DNA of 64,000 nt. Origin: Leifsonia sp. TF02-11. Lineage in GTDB: Bacteria; Actinomycetota; Actinomycetes; Actinomycetales; Microbacteriaceae. Under the pieces are notes generated by a model. The model did not search any database. It saw only the letters and a list, made by a program, of their open reading frames with translations, and had not been told where the DNA came from. The DNA lies in assembly GCF_017565305.1 (NCBI RefSeq), contig NZ_JAGEKP010000003.1, positions 620,001 to 684,000 of the forward strand, given 5' to 3'. Below, piece by piece: positions 44,582 through 53,868 of this stretch. The position numbers were made by a program, and so were the translations under genes. The number at the start of each line of letters is the position of its first letter. Positions within the stretch are counted from its first letter, which is position 1.

Positions 44582-45472
44582 TCAGGACGACGGCGGGAGC
44601 GCGTGCGACGCCGGGACCGGCCGGGCGATCTCGCCGCCGTCGACCACCGAGCCGGTCGCGACGCCGGTCGCGACGCCGGAGGCGAAGGCGACGGCACGCG
44701 GCGCGAGCTCGCGGTGCAGCCGGGCGAAGAGTGCTGCGGAGGCGTTCCCCGGCCAGTCGACCGGAAGCGCAGCGGCGGGAAGGCCGGGGTCGCGGTACGG
44801 GATCACCCTCCACTCGTCGAGCACCCGGATCCACAGGGCGAACGCCGCGGCATCGTCGTCGGGCACGATCGCGTCGCCGACCCGCGCGAGGAACGACTCG
44901 TGCAGCGCGCGGATCGCGGCCAGGTCGTACCAGCGGGCGACACCGGACGCGAGTGCGGCCTCGAGCCCGGCGGCGGGTCGCGCACCGGTGAAGAGGTCTG
45001 CGCCGAACTCGGCGGCGACCTCCGCGAGCTCGGGTTCGAGACGGTCGGGCCCGATCCACAGCCCGTCGGCGACGGTGCCGCAACCGAGCGCGGCGAGTCG
45101 CCTTCGCAGCTGATGGCGCAGGGAACGCTGATGCTCCGGGAACGAGAACGAGACCAGGCACCACTGCGACGCGGCGGAAGGGGTCCCGAAGATCCGCGCG
45201 TCGCCCCGCTCCAGCATCGGGACGGCGCCAGGATCGAGCGCATACCCGGCCACGCCGCCGCGCGGCTCGCGGACGAGCACGCCGCGCGTGCACAGCCGCG
45301 CCAGGCTGGAGCGGGCGGTCGCGGCAGGGAAGCCGAGAGCGCCCATCAGCTCCACCGCGCCCGCCGCGCTCATCCAGCCGCCGATCGGGCGCAGAGTGCT
45401 GCCGACCACGGTGCGCAGCAGCGCGGTCGCCGAGCCGCTACGGGCCTCCAGGTCTTCGCGGCCCGCGGTCAC
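44582..45472 (-). CDS. PaaX-family transcriptional regulator, last gene of the kynurenine operon
   Basis: 296 residues. The winged-helix N-terminus (LRPIGGWMSAAGAVELMGALGFPAATARSSLARLCTRGVLVREPRGGVAGYAL), the central PaaX domain (WCLVSFSFPEHQRSLRHQLRRRLAALGCGTVADGLWIGP) and C-terminal domain (LWIRVLDEWRVIPYRDPGLP) are all present. PaaX represses phenylacetate genes in other bacteria and senses an aryl-CoA. Here the GTG start overlaps the kynureninase stop by 4 nt, so an aromatic intermediate of tryptophan breakdown (perhaps anthraniloyl-CoA) may be the signal. Confidence 0.88.
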   Translation of the reverse strand: MTAGREDLEARSGSATALLRTVVGSTLRPIGGWMSAAGAVELMGALGFPAATARSSLARLCTRGVLVREPRGGVAGYALDPGAVPMLERGDARIFGTPSAASQWCLVSFSFPEHQRSLRHQLRRRLAALGCGTVADGLWIGPDRLEPELAEVAAEFGADLFTGARPAAGLEAALASGVARWYDLAAIRALHESFLARVGDAIVPDDDAAAFALWIRVLDEWRVIPYRDPGLPAAALPVDWPGNASAALFARLHRELAPRAVAFASGVATGVATGSVVDGGEIARPVPASHALPPSS

Positions 45473-46848
45473 TCGTGGATCAGCTCCCCGAGCACGTCTC
45501 GCACGGCGGCCAGGCCGACCGCGACCTCCTCGAAGCTCGTACTCAAAGGGGAGAGGCCGATCCGCAGACCGCCGGGATCGCGGTAGTCGGGGATCACGTC
45601 CCGCTCCCAGAGCCGCGCGGTGACTTCACGCATCGCCGGATGGTTCAGGGTGAGGTGGCCGCCGCGACGCTCGGGATCGCGCGGGCTGGCGAGGGCGACG
45701 CCGAGCGGGGACAGCCAGGTCTCGGCCAGGCGCAGCGCGAACCCGGTGAGGGCGATCGACTTGTCTCGCACGGCCTGAATGCCGCACTCGTGGAGCATCG
45801 CGACGGTGTCCTGGAGGGCGAGCATCCCGACGATCGGCGGCGTTCCGGAAAGGAAGCGGCGCAGGCCGTCGGCCGGCTGGTAGTCCGGACCCATCAGGAA
45901 GACGTCGCGCACCCCCATCCAGCCCTGGATAGGTTGGACCAGTTCGCGCTGCAGGCGCGTGTTCACGTAGCCGAAGGCGGGCGAGCCCGGGCCGCCGTTC
46001 AGATACTTGTAGGTGCAGCCGACGGCGAGGTCGACGTCCCACTCGTCGAGCTCGACGGGCACAGAGCCGGCGGAGTGGCAGAGGTCCCACAGCACGAGCG
46101 CCCCGGCGTCGTGGACGATGCGGGTGATCGCGCGAGCGTCGGCCAGGTAGCCGGAACGGTAGGCGACGTGGCTCAGCACGACGAGCGCGGTGCGCGGCCC
46201 GACCGCCGCGGCGACCTGCTCAGGGGTGACGCCGGCCACCGTGTCGGCCTCGATCCAGACCAGGTCGAGGCCGCGCTCGCGCGCGATGCCGTCGAGCAGG
46301 TAGCGATCGGTCGGGAAGTTGTCGGTGTCGAGCACGATCTCGCTGCGCTCGGGAAGCGAGTCGACGGCCGCGCGCGCGAGCTTGTAGAGCAGGACCGTCG
46401 TCGAGTCGCCGATGAAGACCTGGCCGCGCCCTGCGCCGAGGGCGGCGTCGCCGAGGTCGTCGCCGATGCGGAACGGCAGCTCCATCCACTCCTCGTCCCA
46501 GCCTCGGATCAGCCGGCCGCCCCAGCCGTCGACCACGAAACGCCGGAGGCGCTCCACGCTCGCGAGGGTGGGCCGGCCGAGCGAGTTGCCGTCGAAGTAG
46601 GCGAGGACGGACTCGGGGATGGCGAGGTCAGCGGTGGTGCCCTCGGCGGTGGTGCCCTCGGCGGTGGTGCCCTCTGTGGTGGTGCCATCGGTGGTTGTGC
46701 CTTCGGCGGCGCTCGGCGTGACGCCGACGAACCGGGCGCGGTAGGGGGCGAGCGGATCGGCTGCGTCGAGAGCGCGTGCCGCGGCCAGGGGGTCGCCGTC
46801 GAGGGCCTCGTCGTCGGCGAAGGGGTCGTCGGTGGGGGTGTCGGTCAT
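45469..46848 (-). CDS. kynU: Kynureninase
   Basis: 459 residues, longer than usual by an insert. YFDGNSLGRP near the N-terminus, HVAYRSGYLADARAI, VLWDLCHSAGSVPVEL and GCTYKYLNGGPGSPAF are kynureninase motifs; K281 is the PLP-binding lysine. Residues about 49-73 are five EGTTx units encoded by a 15-bp minisatellite placed just before the first strand. It cleaves kynurenine to anthranilate and alanine. ATG 46848 with AGGAG upstream, overlapping the amidohydrolase stop by 4 nt. Confidence 0.93.
   Translation of the reverse strand: MTDTPTDDPFADDEALDGDPLAAARALDAADPLAPYRARFVGVTPSAAEGTTTDGTTTEGTTAEGTTAEGTTADLAIPESVLAYFDGNSLGRPTLASVERLRRFVVDGWGGRLIRGWDEEWMELPFRIGDDLGDAALGAGRGQVFIGDSTTVLLYKLARAAVDSLPERSEIVLDTDNFPTDRYLLDGIARERGLDLVWIEADTVAGVTPEQVAAAVGPRTALVVLSHVAYRSGYLADARAITRIVHDAGALVLWDLCHSAGSVPVELDEWDVDLAVGCTYKYLNGGPGSPAFGYVNTRLQRELVQPIQGWMGVRDVFLMGPDYQPADGLRRFLSGTPPIVGMLALQDTVAMLHECGIQAVRDKSIALTGFALRLAETWLSPLGVALASPRDPERRGGHLTLNHPAMREVTARLWERDVIPDYRDPGGLRIGLSPLSTSFEEVAVGLAAVRDVLGELIHE
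46631..46705. repeat. 15-bp minisatellite in kynU, 5 units
   Basis: Units of GCGGTGGTGCCCTCG (46631-46645, 46646-46660) followed by three diverging copies to 46705. It stays in frame and encodes EGTTx in the insert before the kynureninase fold. Confidence 0.9.
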
Positions 46849-47954
46849 GGGTGCTCCTGTCGGGCGGGCGTGAGATCGGAGGCCGTGAGATCTGAGACGT
46901 GGAGGCCGCGCGCCGTGCCGAGCCACGCGGGGAGGAGTGCGGCGGCGCCGGGGGGCGGCGAGGGGATCCAAGCGACGCGAGGGCCGAGCGCGTCGAGGAC
47001 GGTGTTCGTGGTGGTCGCGGGGGCGATCGTGCGAAGGAGGGCGGACCCGTCGAGCCCGGCCTCCCGGAGCGCGCCGAGCTCGCGGGCGTTCACCCCGACG
47101 GGGAGGTCGCCATTGCCGAGGTCGGTGCCGTAGAGCACGCGACCGCCGCGGTCGGCGAAGCGGCGCAGGTTGTCGACGGCGATGCGATAGGCGGCGGTCG
47201 GGGTGCCCCAGCCGTGGATATCGAGGGTGCTGATCCAGGTCATCCCGGCGTCCGCTGCCTCTGCCACGAGGGCGTCGTCGAGGCGCTCGGTGAACGGCGT
47301 GTGGGCGAGCTGGTCGACGCCGACGCGTACGGCACGGGCCGTTTGGCCGGCGCCCTGTACGTGCGCGGTCACCGGGAGGCCGGCCGCGTGCGATTCCTCC
47401 ACAATTGCGCCGAGGGTCGCGTCGTCCACAGTTTCGCCGGCCTCGCTGTTGAGGGCGACCTTGATGCGGGAGGCTCCCATCATGATCTGTTGCCGAACCG
47501 CTTCCCCGGCCTCCCGAGGGCCGCCGACCTCGATCGCGGCACCGGGAGGAGCCCACCCCGCCGAGACGGGGTAGCCACCGGGAGCCGTGAGGAGCGCGCC
47601 CGCGATCTCGACGGCCGGGCGGTCTCGCGCGTCGTCCAGCCAGGTGGCGGCGATGGCGGGGATCCAGCCGAGATCGACCGCATGCGTGATGCCGCCGCGG
47701 AAGAGGGCGGTCGGGTCGCTGAGGCCGAGGTGCGTGTGGTGGTCCGTGAGGGACGGGAAGAGGGTTCCGCCGAGCGGCAGGATGCGGGGCTCGCCAGCCG
47801 CGGCTTCTGCGCCGGCCGCGTGGAGGCGCTCGCCGTCGATCGAGAGGAGGGTCGGGCCCGTGAAGCCGTCGCCGGTCCAGAGCGCGTCGACCCGGAGGAG
47901 CGCGCGGCTCGCGTCCGACGGTAGGCTGCGGCTGGAACCGTCTTCGTCGCTCAC
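46845..47954 (-). CDS. Amidohydrolase-superfamily protein in the kynurenine operon
   Basis: 369 residues. [11 protein letters not shown] supplies the HxH metal motif; [30 protein letters not shown] and [11 protein letters not shown] give the further Lys/His/His/Asp ligands of a TIM-barrel amidohydrolase. The beta-sandwich ends are also present. It lies between tryptophan dioxygenase and kynureninase with 4-nt overlaps on both sides, so hydrolysis of N-formylkynurenine is the obvious missing step it could fill. That is inferred from position, as known formamidases belong to other families. Confidence 0.82.
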   Translation of the reverse strand: MSDEDGSSRSLPSDASRALLRVDALWTGDGFTGPTLLSIDGERLHAAGAEAAAGEPRILPLGGTLFPSLTDHHTHLGLSDPTALFRGGITHAVDLGWIPAIAATWLDDARDRPAVEIAGALLTAPGGYPVSAGWAPPGAAIEVGGPREAGEAVRQQIMMGASRIKVALNSEAGETVDDATLGAIVEESHAAGLPVTAHVQGAGQTARAVRVGVDQLAHTPFTERLDDALVAEAADAGMTWISTLDIHGWGTPTAAYRIAVDNLRRFADRGGRVLYGTDLGNGDLPVGVNARELGALREAGLDGSALLRTIAPATTTNTVLDALGPRVAWIPSPPPGAAALLPAWLGTARGLHVSDLTASDLTPARQEHP

Positions 47955-48811
47955 GCGGGGGCGCCCATCTCGGTGCGCACCGCGAAGAGCTCGGGGAAGA
48001 AGGTGAGGTCGAGGGCTTTCTGCAGGAAGGTCACTCCGCTCGAACCGCCGGTGCCCACCTTCATGCCGATGGTCCGCTGCACGGTCTTGAGGTGGCGGAA
48101 TCGCCAGAGCTGGAAGTTGTCCTCCAGGTCGACCAGTTCCTCGCAGGCTTCGTACTCGCTCCAGTGCTCTGCCGCGTGCTCGTAGATGTCGCGGAAGACC
48201 GGCACCAGGTCCGGGCTGAAGACGTGGGCCTGACTGACGTCGCGATCGAGCAGCTCGCGCGGCACCGCGTGGCCGGCGCGCGCCAGGTAGCGCAGGAACT
48301 CGTCGTAGACGCTGGGCGCCTCCAACAATTCGGTCAACAGCGCCAGCGCGCCGGGATCGTCGCGGAACACGGTCAGCATGCGCCGGTTCTTGTTCCCAAG
48401 CACGAACTCCACCGCGCGGTACTGGTACGACTGGAAGCCGGACGAGTTGCCGAGGAAGCCGCGGAACTGCGCGTACTCGGTCGGCGTGAGGGTGGCGAGC
48501 ACCGACCACTGCTCGGTGAGGGTCTTCTGGATGTGCTTGACGCGGGCGATCCGCTTCAGCGCCTGAGGGAGCTGGTCGGCGCGGAGCAGGTCGCGCGCGT
48601 CCTCCAACTCGTGGAGCACGAGCTTGAGCCAGAGCTCCGTCGTCTGGTGCTGGATGATGAACAGCAGCTCGTCGTGGTGCTCCGGCACACTCACCGGCTT
48701 CTGCGCGCTGAGCAGGGTGCCGAGATCCAGGTACGAACCGTACGACATGCGCTCGCGGAAGTCCGTGACGATGTCCGGGTCGAACTCTCTCGTGTTCTCG
48801 TTCGCGACCAT
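47951..48811 (-). CDS. kynA: Tryptophan 2,3-dioxygenase
   Basis: 286 residues, typical length. [43 protein letters not shown] (substrate site His), [16 protein letters not shown] and [23 protein letters not shown] (heme-ligand His about 240) are all conserved. It opens the indole ring to N-formylkynurenine. First gene of a four-gene operon; ATG 6 nt after the -10 box. Confidence 0.97.
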   Translation of the reverse strand: MVANENTREFDPDIVTDFRERMSYGSYLDLGTLLSAQKPVSVPEHHDELLFIIQHQTTELWLKLVLHELEDARDLLRADQLPQALKRIARVKHIQKTLTEQWSVLATLTPTEYAQFRGFLGNSSGFQSYQYRAVEFVLGNKNRRMLTVFRDDPGALALLTELLEAPSVYDEFLRYLARAGHAVPRELLDRDVSQAHVFSPDLVPVFRDIYEHAAEHWSEYEACEELVDLEDNFQLWRFRHLKTVQRTIGMKVGTGGSSGVTFLQKALDLTFFPELFAVRTEMGAPA

Positions 48812-48817
48812 GTTGCG

Positions 48818-48846
48818 ATTCTGCGTCGATCGTCACGAAAGTGCAA
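48818..48846 (-). promoter_or_regulatory. Promoter of the kynurenine operon (leaderless)
   Basis: Minus strand: -35 TTGCAC (48846-48841), 17-bp spacer, -10 CAGAAT (48823-48818), then CGCAAC and the kynA ATG. The rest of the 192-bp divergent gap carries a TAGCGT box (48962-48967) facing the FAD oxidoreductase gene. Confidence 0.75.
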
Positions 48847-49003
48847 CAGTCCGGCCGGAATCGGGCATCGGCGGCGGCGGAAGGCTGCGGCGGCACCGGC
48901 GTGTTCACCTCCGTTCACCCGCCGGCTACCCGGAGTTGCCGCCTCCGTCGTCGCCGCCTCCTAGCGTGGAGGCGCTGCGTCGGGACGCGGACGGGAGACG
49001 GGC

Positions 49004-50161
49004 ATGGGCAGGCACTACGACCTCGCGATCGTCGGCGGCGGCATCGTCGGGCTCGGCCACGCCGTCGCGGCCCTGCGCCGCGGTCTCACCGTCGCCGTGG
49101 TCGATCGGGCGTCGAGTGTGAACGGCGCCTCCGTGCGCAACTTCGGACACATCGGCATCACCGGCCAGGAGGGCGAGGCGCGCGCATACGCCGAGTTGGC
49201 GCGCGAGCTGTGGCTGACTCTGTCGGTCGAGGCGGGATTCTGGCTGCGCGAATCCGGCACGGTCGTGGTCGCCCAGGCGCCGGAAGAGCTGGCTGTGCTC
49301 GAGGAGTTCCGCGATCGGCGCGGCGGGCACGATGTGCGGCTGCTCGCGCCCGCGCAGGTGCGCGAGCGCGTCCCCGTGGGAGACGGCGTCGTGATGGGAG
49401 GCGCGTATCTCCCGGCCGACCTCCAGGTGGATCCCCGCGATGCCGCGCCCGCCATCGCCCGCTGGCTCGACGCTCACGGTGTCGACTTCTTCTGGCAGAC
49501 CACGGTCACCGGGGTGGAGACCGGGCGGGTCCACACCTCCCGCGGGCGCGTCTCCGCCGACGCCGTGGTGGTCGCCGTCGACCACGATGTCGACCAGCTC
49601 TTCCCCGGCATCGCCGAGGCCAACAGCATCCAGCGCTGCGGCCTCGACATGATGCTCGTGGAGGCCGACCTGGACGAACCGCTCAGCGCGCCCGTGCTCA
49701 CGGGGTGGTCGCTCCTCCGCTTCCCCGGGTTCGCGCACACCCCCAGCTCCGACCTGCTGCGCGAACGGCTGGTCGCGGACGACCCGGTGCTGGCGGCCCT
49801 CGATGCGAACCAGATGTACGTGCAGCGGCCGGACGGCGCCCTGATCGTCGGTGAAACCCGCTCGTGCGGCGACGACGTGTCGCCGTTCCAGTCGGAGGCC
49901 GCGTTCGAACTGCTGCTCGAGCGCACGCGGACACTCTTCGGCGCCTCAGGCGTGCGGATCCTCGAACGCTGGCAAGGCATCGACGCCTCGGCGCCGGACG
50001 ACTTCCTCGTGTCGTCGCCCGCACCGTCCGTCCGCGTCGTCTCCGTCACCGGCGGCATCGGCATGACGACCGGGCTCGGGCTGGCCGACCGGGTCGTGGA
50101 CGAGCTCTTCTCCACCGCCCCCGGCGTGCTGACCACCGCAGGCGCCGCCCGGTCGCACTGA
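49004..50161 (+). CDS. FAD-dependent oxidoreductase of proposed phosphonate catabolism (TIGR03364-like)
   Basis: 385 residues. Dinucleotide-binding motif LAIVGGGIVGLGHAVAALRRGLTVAVVDR. SVRNFGHIGITGQEG, the central DADQ-like substrate barrel, and RPDGALIVGETRS plus SVTGGIGMTTGLGLADRVVDEL match amine-oxidising DAO enzymes of the subgroup found beside phosphonatase-like HADs. Likely oxidative deamination of an aminoethylphosphonate-type compound. Start ATG with GGGAGA upstream. First of three genes on this strand. Confidence 0.82.
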   Translation: MGRHYDLAIVGGGIVGLGHAVAALRRGLTVAVVDRASSVNGASVRNFGHIGITGQEGEARAYAELARELWLTLSVEAGFWLRESGTVVVAQAPEELAVLEEFRDRRGGHDVRLLAPAQVRERVPVGDGVVMGGAYLPADLQVDPRDAAPAIARWLDAHGVDFFWQTTVTGVETGRVHTSRGRVSADAVVVAVDHDVDQLFPGIAEANSIQRCGLDMMLVEADLDEPLSAPVLTGWSLLRFPGFAHTPSSDLLRERLVADDPVLAALDANQMYVQRPDGALIVGETRSCGDDVSPFQSEAAFELLLERTRTLFGASGVRILERWQGIDASAPDDFLVSSPAPSVRVVSVTGGIGMTTGLGLADRVVDELFSTAPGVLTTAGAARSH

Positions 50162-50177
50162 CTTCTCTCCGCCCCCG

Positions 50178-50228
50178 CCGATCTCCTCGTCGCACCGACC
50201 TCCTCGCCACTCCGACCTCCTCGCCACC
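50178..50228. repeat. Three 17-bp direct repeats in the intergenic gap
   Basis: CCGATCTCCTCGTCGCA, CCGACCTCCTCGCCACT and CCGACCTCCTCGCCACC follow head to tail at 50178, 50195 and 50212, in a pyrimidine-rich 125-bp gap before the HAD gene. They lie in the transcript leader or could bind a regulator. Confidence 0.65.
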
Positions 50229-50286
50229 GACCACCCCGCCCCGCCGCACCCGCCGACCAGGAAGACCGCACAGAAAGGCCTCTGCC

Positions 50287-51282
50287 ATGTCCCCTGAAGG
50301 ACTCATCACGAGTGAGTTCGACGACGCCGCGATCATCGACGGCGACGTCGACTCCGGTGCCGCTGCCGGCGACGATCCCGACGATCTCGCCGACCTGGAG
50401 GTCGTGGTGCTCGACCTGACCGGCACCACCGTCGTCGACGACCGCCTGATCGAGCGCGCCTTCGAGCGTGCGGCCGACGCCGCGGGCATCGCCGAGTCCG
50501 ACGACGAGTTCGCTCGCGCGCTCGCGTTCGTCCGCGCGACGACCGGCCGCTCGACGATCGCGGTCTTCCGCGCGCTCAGCGGTGACGAAGACCAGGCCCA
50601 GCACGCCAACGCCGTCTTCGAGTCGTCCTACGCCGAACTCGCCGCCGACGGCGGCGTCCGGACCGTTCCCGGGGCGGAGGAGCTCATCCGGCGCCTGCGC
50701 GCGATCGGAGTCACGGTCGCGCTGACCACCGGGCTTTCCCGGGTCACCGCCGACGCCGTCCTCGACGCCGTCGGCTGGCGCGACCTCGCCGACTTCACGC
50801 TCACCCCCGCTGACGCGGGCCGGGGCGGGCCCTACCCCGACCTCCCGCTGACGGCGCTGCTGCGAGCGGGGGCCTCCAGCGTCGAGGGGATGGTCGTCGT
50901 CGGCGACACCACAGCGGACATTGCCAGCGGTCTCGCCGCCGGTGCCGGGCTCGTCGTCGGCGTGCTGACCGGCTCGGGCGACGAGCGGGCGCTGATCGAT
51001 GCCGGCGCCGACGCCGTGGTCGGGAGCGTCTCCGACCTCGGCGAGCTGCTGGGGCTCGACGACCTGGAGAGCGTCGACAGGCTCGACGACGACTTCGACG
51101 ACTTCGACGAGTTCGACGCCTTCGACGACGACGAGCCGGGTGTCGAGGGCACCGACCTCGACGGTCTGCACGACCCGGAGGACGTCGACGACCGGGAGGA
51201 CGACGACGTCGACGAGGTGGACCTCCCCTCGGCAGTGCAGCAGTCCGAGCGGCGGCGGCCGGAGGGGCAGACCCTGCGGTGA
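50287..51282 (+). CDS. Phosphonatase-like HAD hydrolase with acidic tail (TIGR03351-like)
   Basis: 331 residues, about 110 longer than the family. HAD motif I is VVLDLTGTT (nucleophile D43; the +2 residue is Thr instead of the usual acid/base Asp, as expected in phosphonatase-type members that have Ala there). TTGLSRVTADAVLDAVGW and VVGDTTADIASGLAAGAGLVVGVLTGS follow. Residues 1-38 and 258-331 are extensions; the latter is nearly all Asp/Glu/Phe (DDDFDDFDEFDAFDDD). Expected to cleave a C-P bond of an aldehyde- or hydroxy-phosphonate. ATG with AAAGG upstream. Confidence 0.8.
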   Translation: MSPEGLITSEFDDAAIIDGDVDSGAAAGDDPDDLADLEVVVLDLTGTTVVDDRLIERAFERAADAAGIAESDDEFARALAFVRATTGRSTIAVFRALSGDEDQAQHANAVFESSYAELAADGGVRTVPGAEELIRRLRAIGVTVALTTGLSRVTADAVLDAVGWRDLADFTLTPADAGRGGPYPDLPLTALLRAGASSVEGMVVVGDTTADIASGLAAGAGLVVGVLTGSGDERALIDAGADAVVGSVSDLGELLGLDDLESVDRLDDDFDDFDEFDAFDDDEPGVEGTDLDGLHDPEDVDDREDDDVDEVDLPSAVQQSERRRPEGQTLR

Positions 51283-52442
51283 CGATCAAGGCAGTGACCC
51301 CACGTGTCGTCGAGCCACCGGCGAGCCTGGGGATGGGGGTGAGTGTGTATCCGTCCGCCACGGCGATGGTGTGGCCGGGGGAGGGACACGCGCACGAGGC
51401 GGTCGCGGTTCCCGGGGTGCGGCTCGGGCCGGGGGACGCGCTCGTGGAGGTGGAGCTGGCGACGGTGTGCGGATCCGACGTCGAGACGGTGCGGGGTCAC
51501 CACCCGGCATCGACGCCGCTGGTGCTGGGCCACGAACAGGTCGGGCGCGTGATCGCGCTCGGGCGCGGCGGCGCGAAGACGACCGACGGCAAGCGGGTGG
51601 CGCTCGGCGAGCGCGTGGTCTGGTCGGCGGCCGTGCCGTGCGGCCGGTGCGCGCGCTGCCGCCGCGGTGTGCCGCAGCAGTGCGTGAGCCTCCAGAAGTA
51701 CGGACACGAGCGGATGCGGCGCGGCTGGGAGCTGTCGGGAGGCTTCGCGACGCACACGCACATCCTCGACGGCACCCCGCTGGTGGCCGTGCCGGAACAC
51801 CTCCCTGCCGAAGTGCTCGCGCCTGCGTCCTGCCCCACCGCGACGGTCGCGGCGGCACTCGAGGCGGCAGCGGCGATCGTGCCGCTCGACGGCGCCCTGG
51901 TGGTCATCGCCGGCGCCGGGATGCTCGGGCTGACGGCGGCCGCGATGGCGACGGAAGCGGGCGCCAAGGTGGTGGTGAGCGATCCGCTTCCCGAGCGCCG
52001 CGACGTCGCCCTGCAATTCGGCGCCCTCGCGGTCGCCGACCCCGCGGCTGCACCGGGATCCCGTTCCGATCTGCCGCACGTGCTGGCCAAGGTCGGGGGC
52101 CGGTCGTCCGCACCGTCGATCGCTCTCGAGCTCTCCGGCGCGGAGTCCGCCCTCCGCTCGCTGCTCTCGGTCGTCGACGTCGGCGGCGTGCTGGTGCTCG
52201 CCGGGTCGGTGTCGCCCGGCTCCGACCTGCCGGTCGTCCCCGAGGTCCTCGTGCGGCATCTGCTGACCATCCGCGGCGTCCACAACTACGCGCCGCGCCA
52301 CCTGGAGGAGGCGGTGCGGTTCCTCGCGGACGCGGGCACGAAGTACCCCTTCGCACAGCAGGTCGGTGCCGTGTTCCCGCTCGCCGAGGTGGATGCGGCG
52401 CTGGCGAGCGGCGGGTTCCCCCGGGTGGCAGTGCGGCCGTAG
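51279..52442 (+). CDS. Zinc-dependent alcohol dehydrogenase, phosphonate-associated (TIGR03366-like)
   Basis: 387 residues, medium-chain dehydrogenase. Catalytic zinc site VCGSDVETVRGHHP and GHEQVGRV; structural zinc CGRCARCRRGVPQQC; NAD Rossmann motif IAGAGMLGLTAAAMATEAGAKVVVSDP. The subgroup is usually found beside phosphonatase-like HADs and amino-phosphonate oxidases. GTG overlaps the HAD stop (GTGA). It may process the aldehyde or alcohol formed by the other two enzymes. Confidence 0.85.
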   Translation: MTIKAVTPRVVEPPASLGMGVSVYPSATAMVWPGEGHAHEAVAVPGVRLGPGDALVEVELATVCGSDVETVRGHHPASTPLVLGHEQVGRVIALGRGGAKTTDGKRVALGERVVWSAAVPCGRCARCRRGVPQQCVSLQKYGHERMRRGWELSGGFATHTHILDGTPLVAVPEHLPAEVLAPASCPTATVAAALEAAAAIVPLDGALVVIAGAGMLGLTAAAMATEAGAKVVVSDPLPERRDVALQFGALAVADPAAAPGSRSDLPHVLAKVGGRSSAPSIALELSGAESALRSLLSVVDVGGVLVLAGSVSPGSDLPVVPEVLVRHLLTIRGVHNYAPRHLEEAVRFLADAGTKYPFAQQVGAVFPLAEVDAALASGGFPRVAVRP

Positions 52443-52514
52443 TCGGCGCCGTTTCCTGAGCGTTCTCACATCTTCGGATTCGTATCCTGAGATCCGCACG
52501 ACTGTGAGGACCCC

Positions 52515-53171
52515 GTGATCGAGACCCCCACCGCCCAGACCACCACCGCCCAGCCGCCTGGTGCGCAGCCGCCGCACCCCGCATCCGCCCAGCCCCCGTC
52601 GCCCGGGAGGCCGAGCCGCGTCATCAGCGCCCTGATCTTCTCCAGCCGCTGGCTGCAGGCGCCGCTGTATCTCGGGCTGATCGTCGCGCAGGCCGTCTAC
52701 GTCTACGTGTTCGTCGTCGAGCTGTGGCACCTCACTGAGAAGGTGGTCTCCGACCCGAGTCACGTCGACGAGGCCTACGTGATGCTCGCCGTTCTCGGGT
52801 TGATCGACGTCGTGATGATCGCCAACCTCCTCATCATGGTCATCATCGGAGGGTACGAGACCTTCGTTTCGCGGGTGAACGTGCAGGGCCATCCCGACCA
52901 GCCCGAGTGGCTGTCGCACGTCAACGCGAACGTCCTGAAGGTCAAGTTGGCGATGGCGATCATCGGCATCTCGTCCATCCACCTGCTCAAGACCTTCATC
53001 GCCGTCGGCGACCTGGGCGCCGCGAACGGCGGGTCGATCGACGGGGAGCGGTATACCTCCGTCGGCGTGTTCTGGCAGGTCATGATCCACCTGGTGTTCA
53101 TCGTGTCGGCGGTGGCGCTCGCCGCGATCGATCGCATGTCGAAACCGCGGGAGGCCGCGGCGGCGCACTGA
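52515..53171 (+). CDS. UPF0114 (YqhA-type) membrane protein
   Basis: 218 residues. A Pro/Ala/Gln-rich N-terminus of about 35 residues precedes four membrane helices; [55 protein letters not shown] and [19 protein letters not shown] are diagnostic of the family. Function unknown. GTG start with GAGGA upstream. Confidence 0.9.
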   Translation: MIETPTAQTTTAQPPGAQPPHPASAQPPSPGRPSRVISALIFSSRWLQAPLYLGLIVAQAVYVYVFVVELWHLTEKVVSDPSHVDEAYVMLAVLGLIDVVMIANLLIMVIIGGYETFVSRVNVQGHPDQPEWLSHVNANVLKVKLAMAIIGISSIHLLKTFIAVGDLGAANGGSIDGERYTSVGVFWQVMIHLVFIVSAVALAAIDRMSKPREAAAAH

Positions 53172-53203
53172 CGCACGTCGGCCTGTCGTGCCAGGCTGGT
53201 GGC

Positions 53204-53842
53204 GTGCCCGCCGACCCGCTCGCCCGCTTCTTCGAACTGCTGCGTGCGCTCCCCGAGCCGGCCGACGCGGAGGCGCTGTACGGGGATGACACCGAGGGGC
53301 GGCGCCGCGAGCGCAATCTCCGGCGGTACTTCGCGATGCCGCACTCCTCCGTGCTGCTGCTCGGCGAGGCACCGGGATGGCGGGGGATGACCGTGACGGG
53401 TGTGCCGTTCGTGTCCGTCCGGGAGGCCGAGGCGGGAGTGGTGCCCGGGCTCGAGCTCCCCGAGGATCCGCAGGCCCCGTGGGAGGCCTCCAGCCGGGTG
53501 GTCTGGGCGACACTGCGCGACTGGCGCGGCCCGATCCCGCTGTCGTGGCCGGTGTATCCGCTGCACCCGTTCGTCGCGGGCGATCCGCACAGCAATCGCA
53601 CGCCGCGGCCCGCCGAGGTGCGGGCGGGCGCGCCGGTCGCACTGGAGCTGATCCGTGCGCTGGGCATCGAGACGGTGGTGGCCGTCGGTCGCAAGGCGCA
53701 GGGCGCGATCGCCACGGCGGGGATCGACGCGCCGGCGGTCCGGCACCCGGCGCAGGGCGGTGCCGCGCAGTTCGCGGAGCAGCTGATCGAGCTGAACCGG
53801 GCGCTGGAGCTCGGGCGCGGGTCGCCCTCCGGTCGGTTCTGA
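53204..53842 (+). CDS. Uracil-DNA-glycosylase-superfamily-like protein
   Basis: 212 residues. SVLLLGEAPGWRGMTVTGVPFVS resembles the GEAPG...GxPF motif I of family 4/5 uracil-DNA glycosylases, and RHPAQGGAAQFAEQL resembles the HP[S/A] motif. No Fe-S cysteines are seen. Base excision or a related nucleotide-binding role is inferred. GTG start 6 nt after CAGGCT (53192-53197), probable leaderless. Confidence 0.75.
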   Translation: MPADPLARFFELLRALPEPADAEALYGDDTEGRRRERNLRRYFAMPHSSVLLLGEAPGWRGMTVTGVPFVSVREAEAGVVPGLELPEDPQAPWEASSRVVWATLRDWRGPIPLSWPVYPLHPFVAGDPHSNRTPRPAEVRAGAPVALELIRALGIETVVAVGRKAQGAIATAGIDAPAVRHPAQGGAAQFAEQLIELNRALELGRGSPSGRF

Positions 53843-53868
53843 GCCGCAGACACGGGCGGCGCCTGTAC

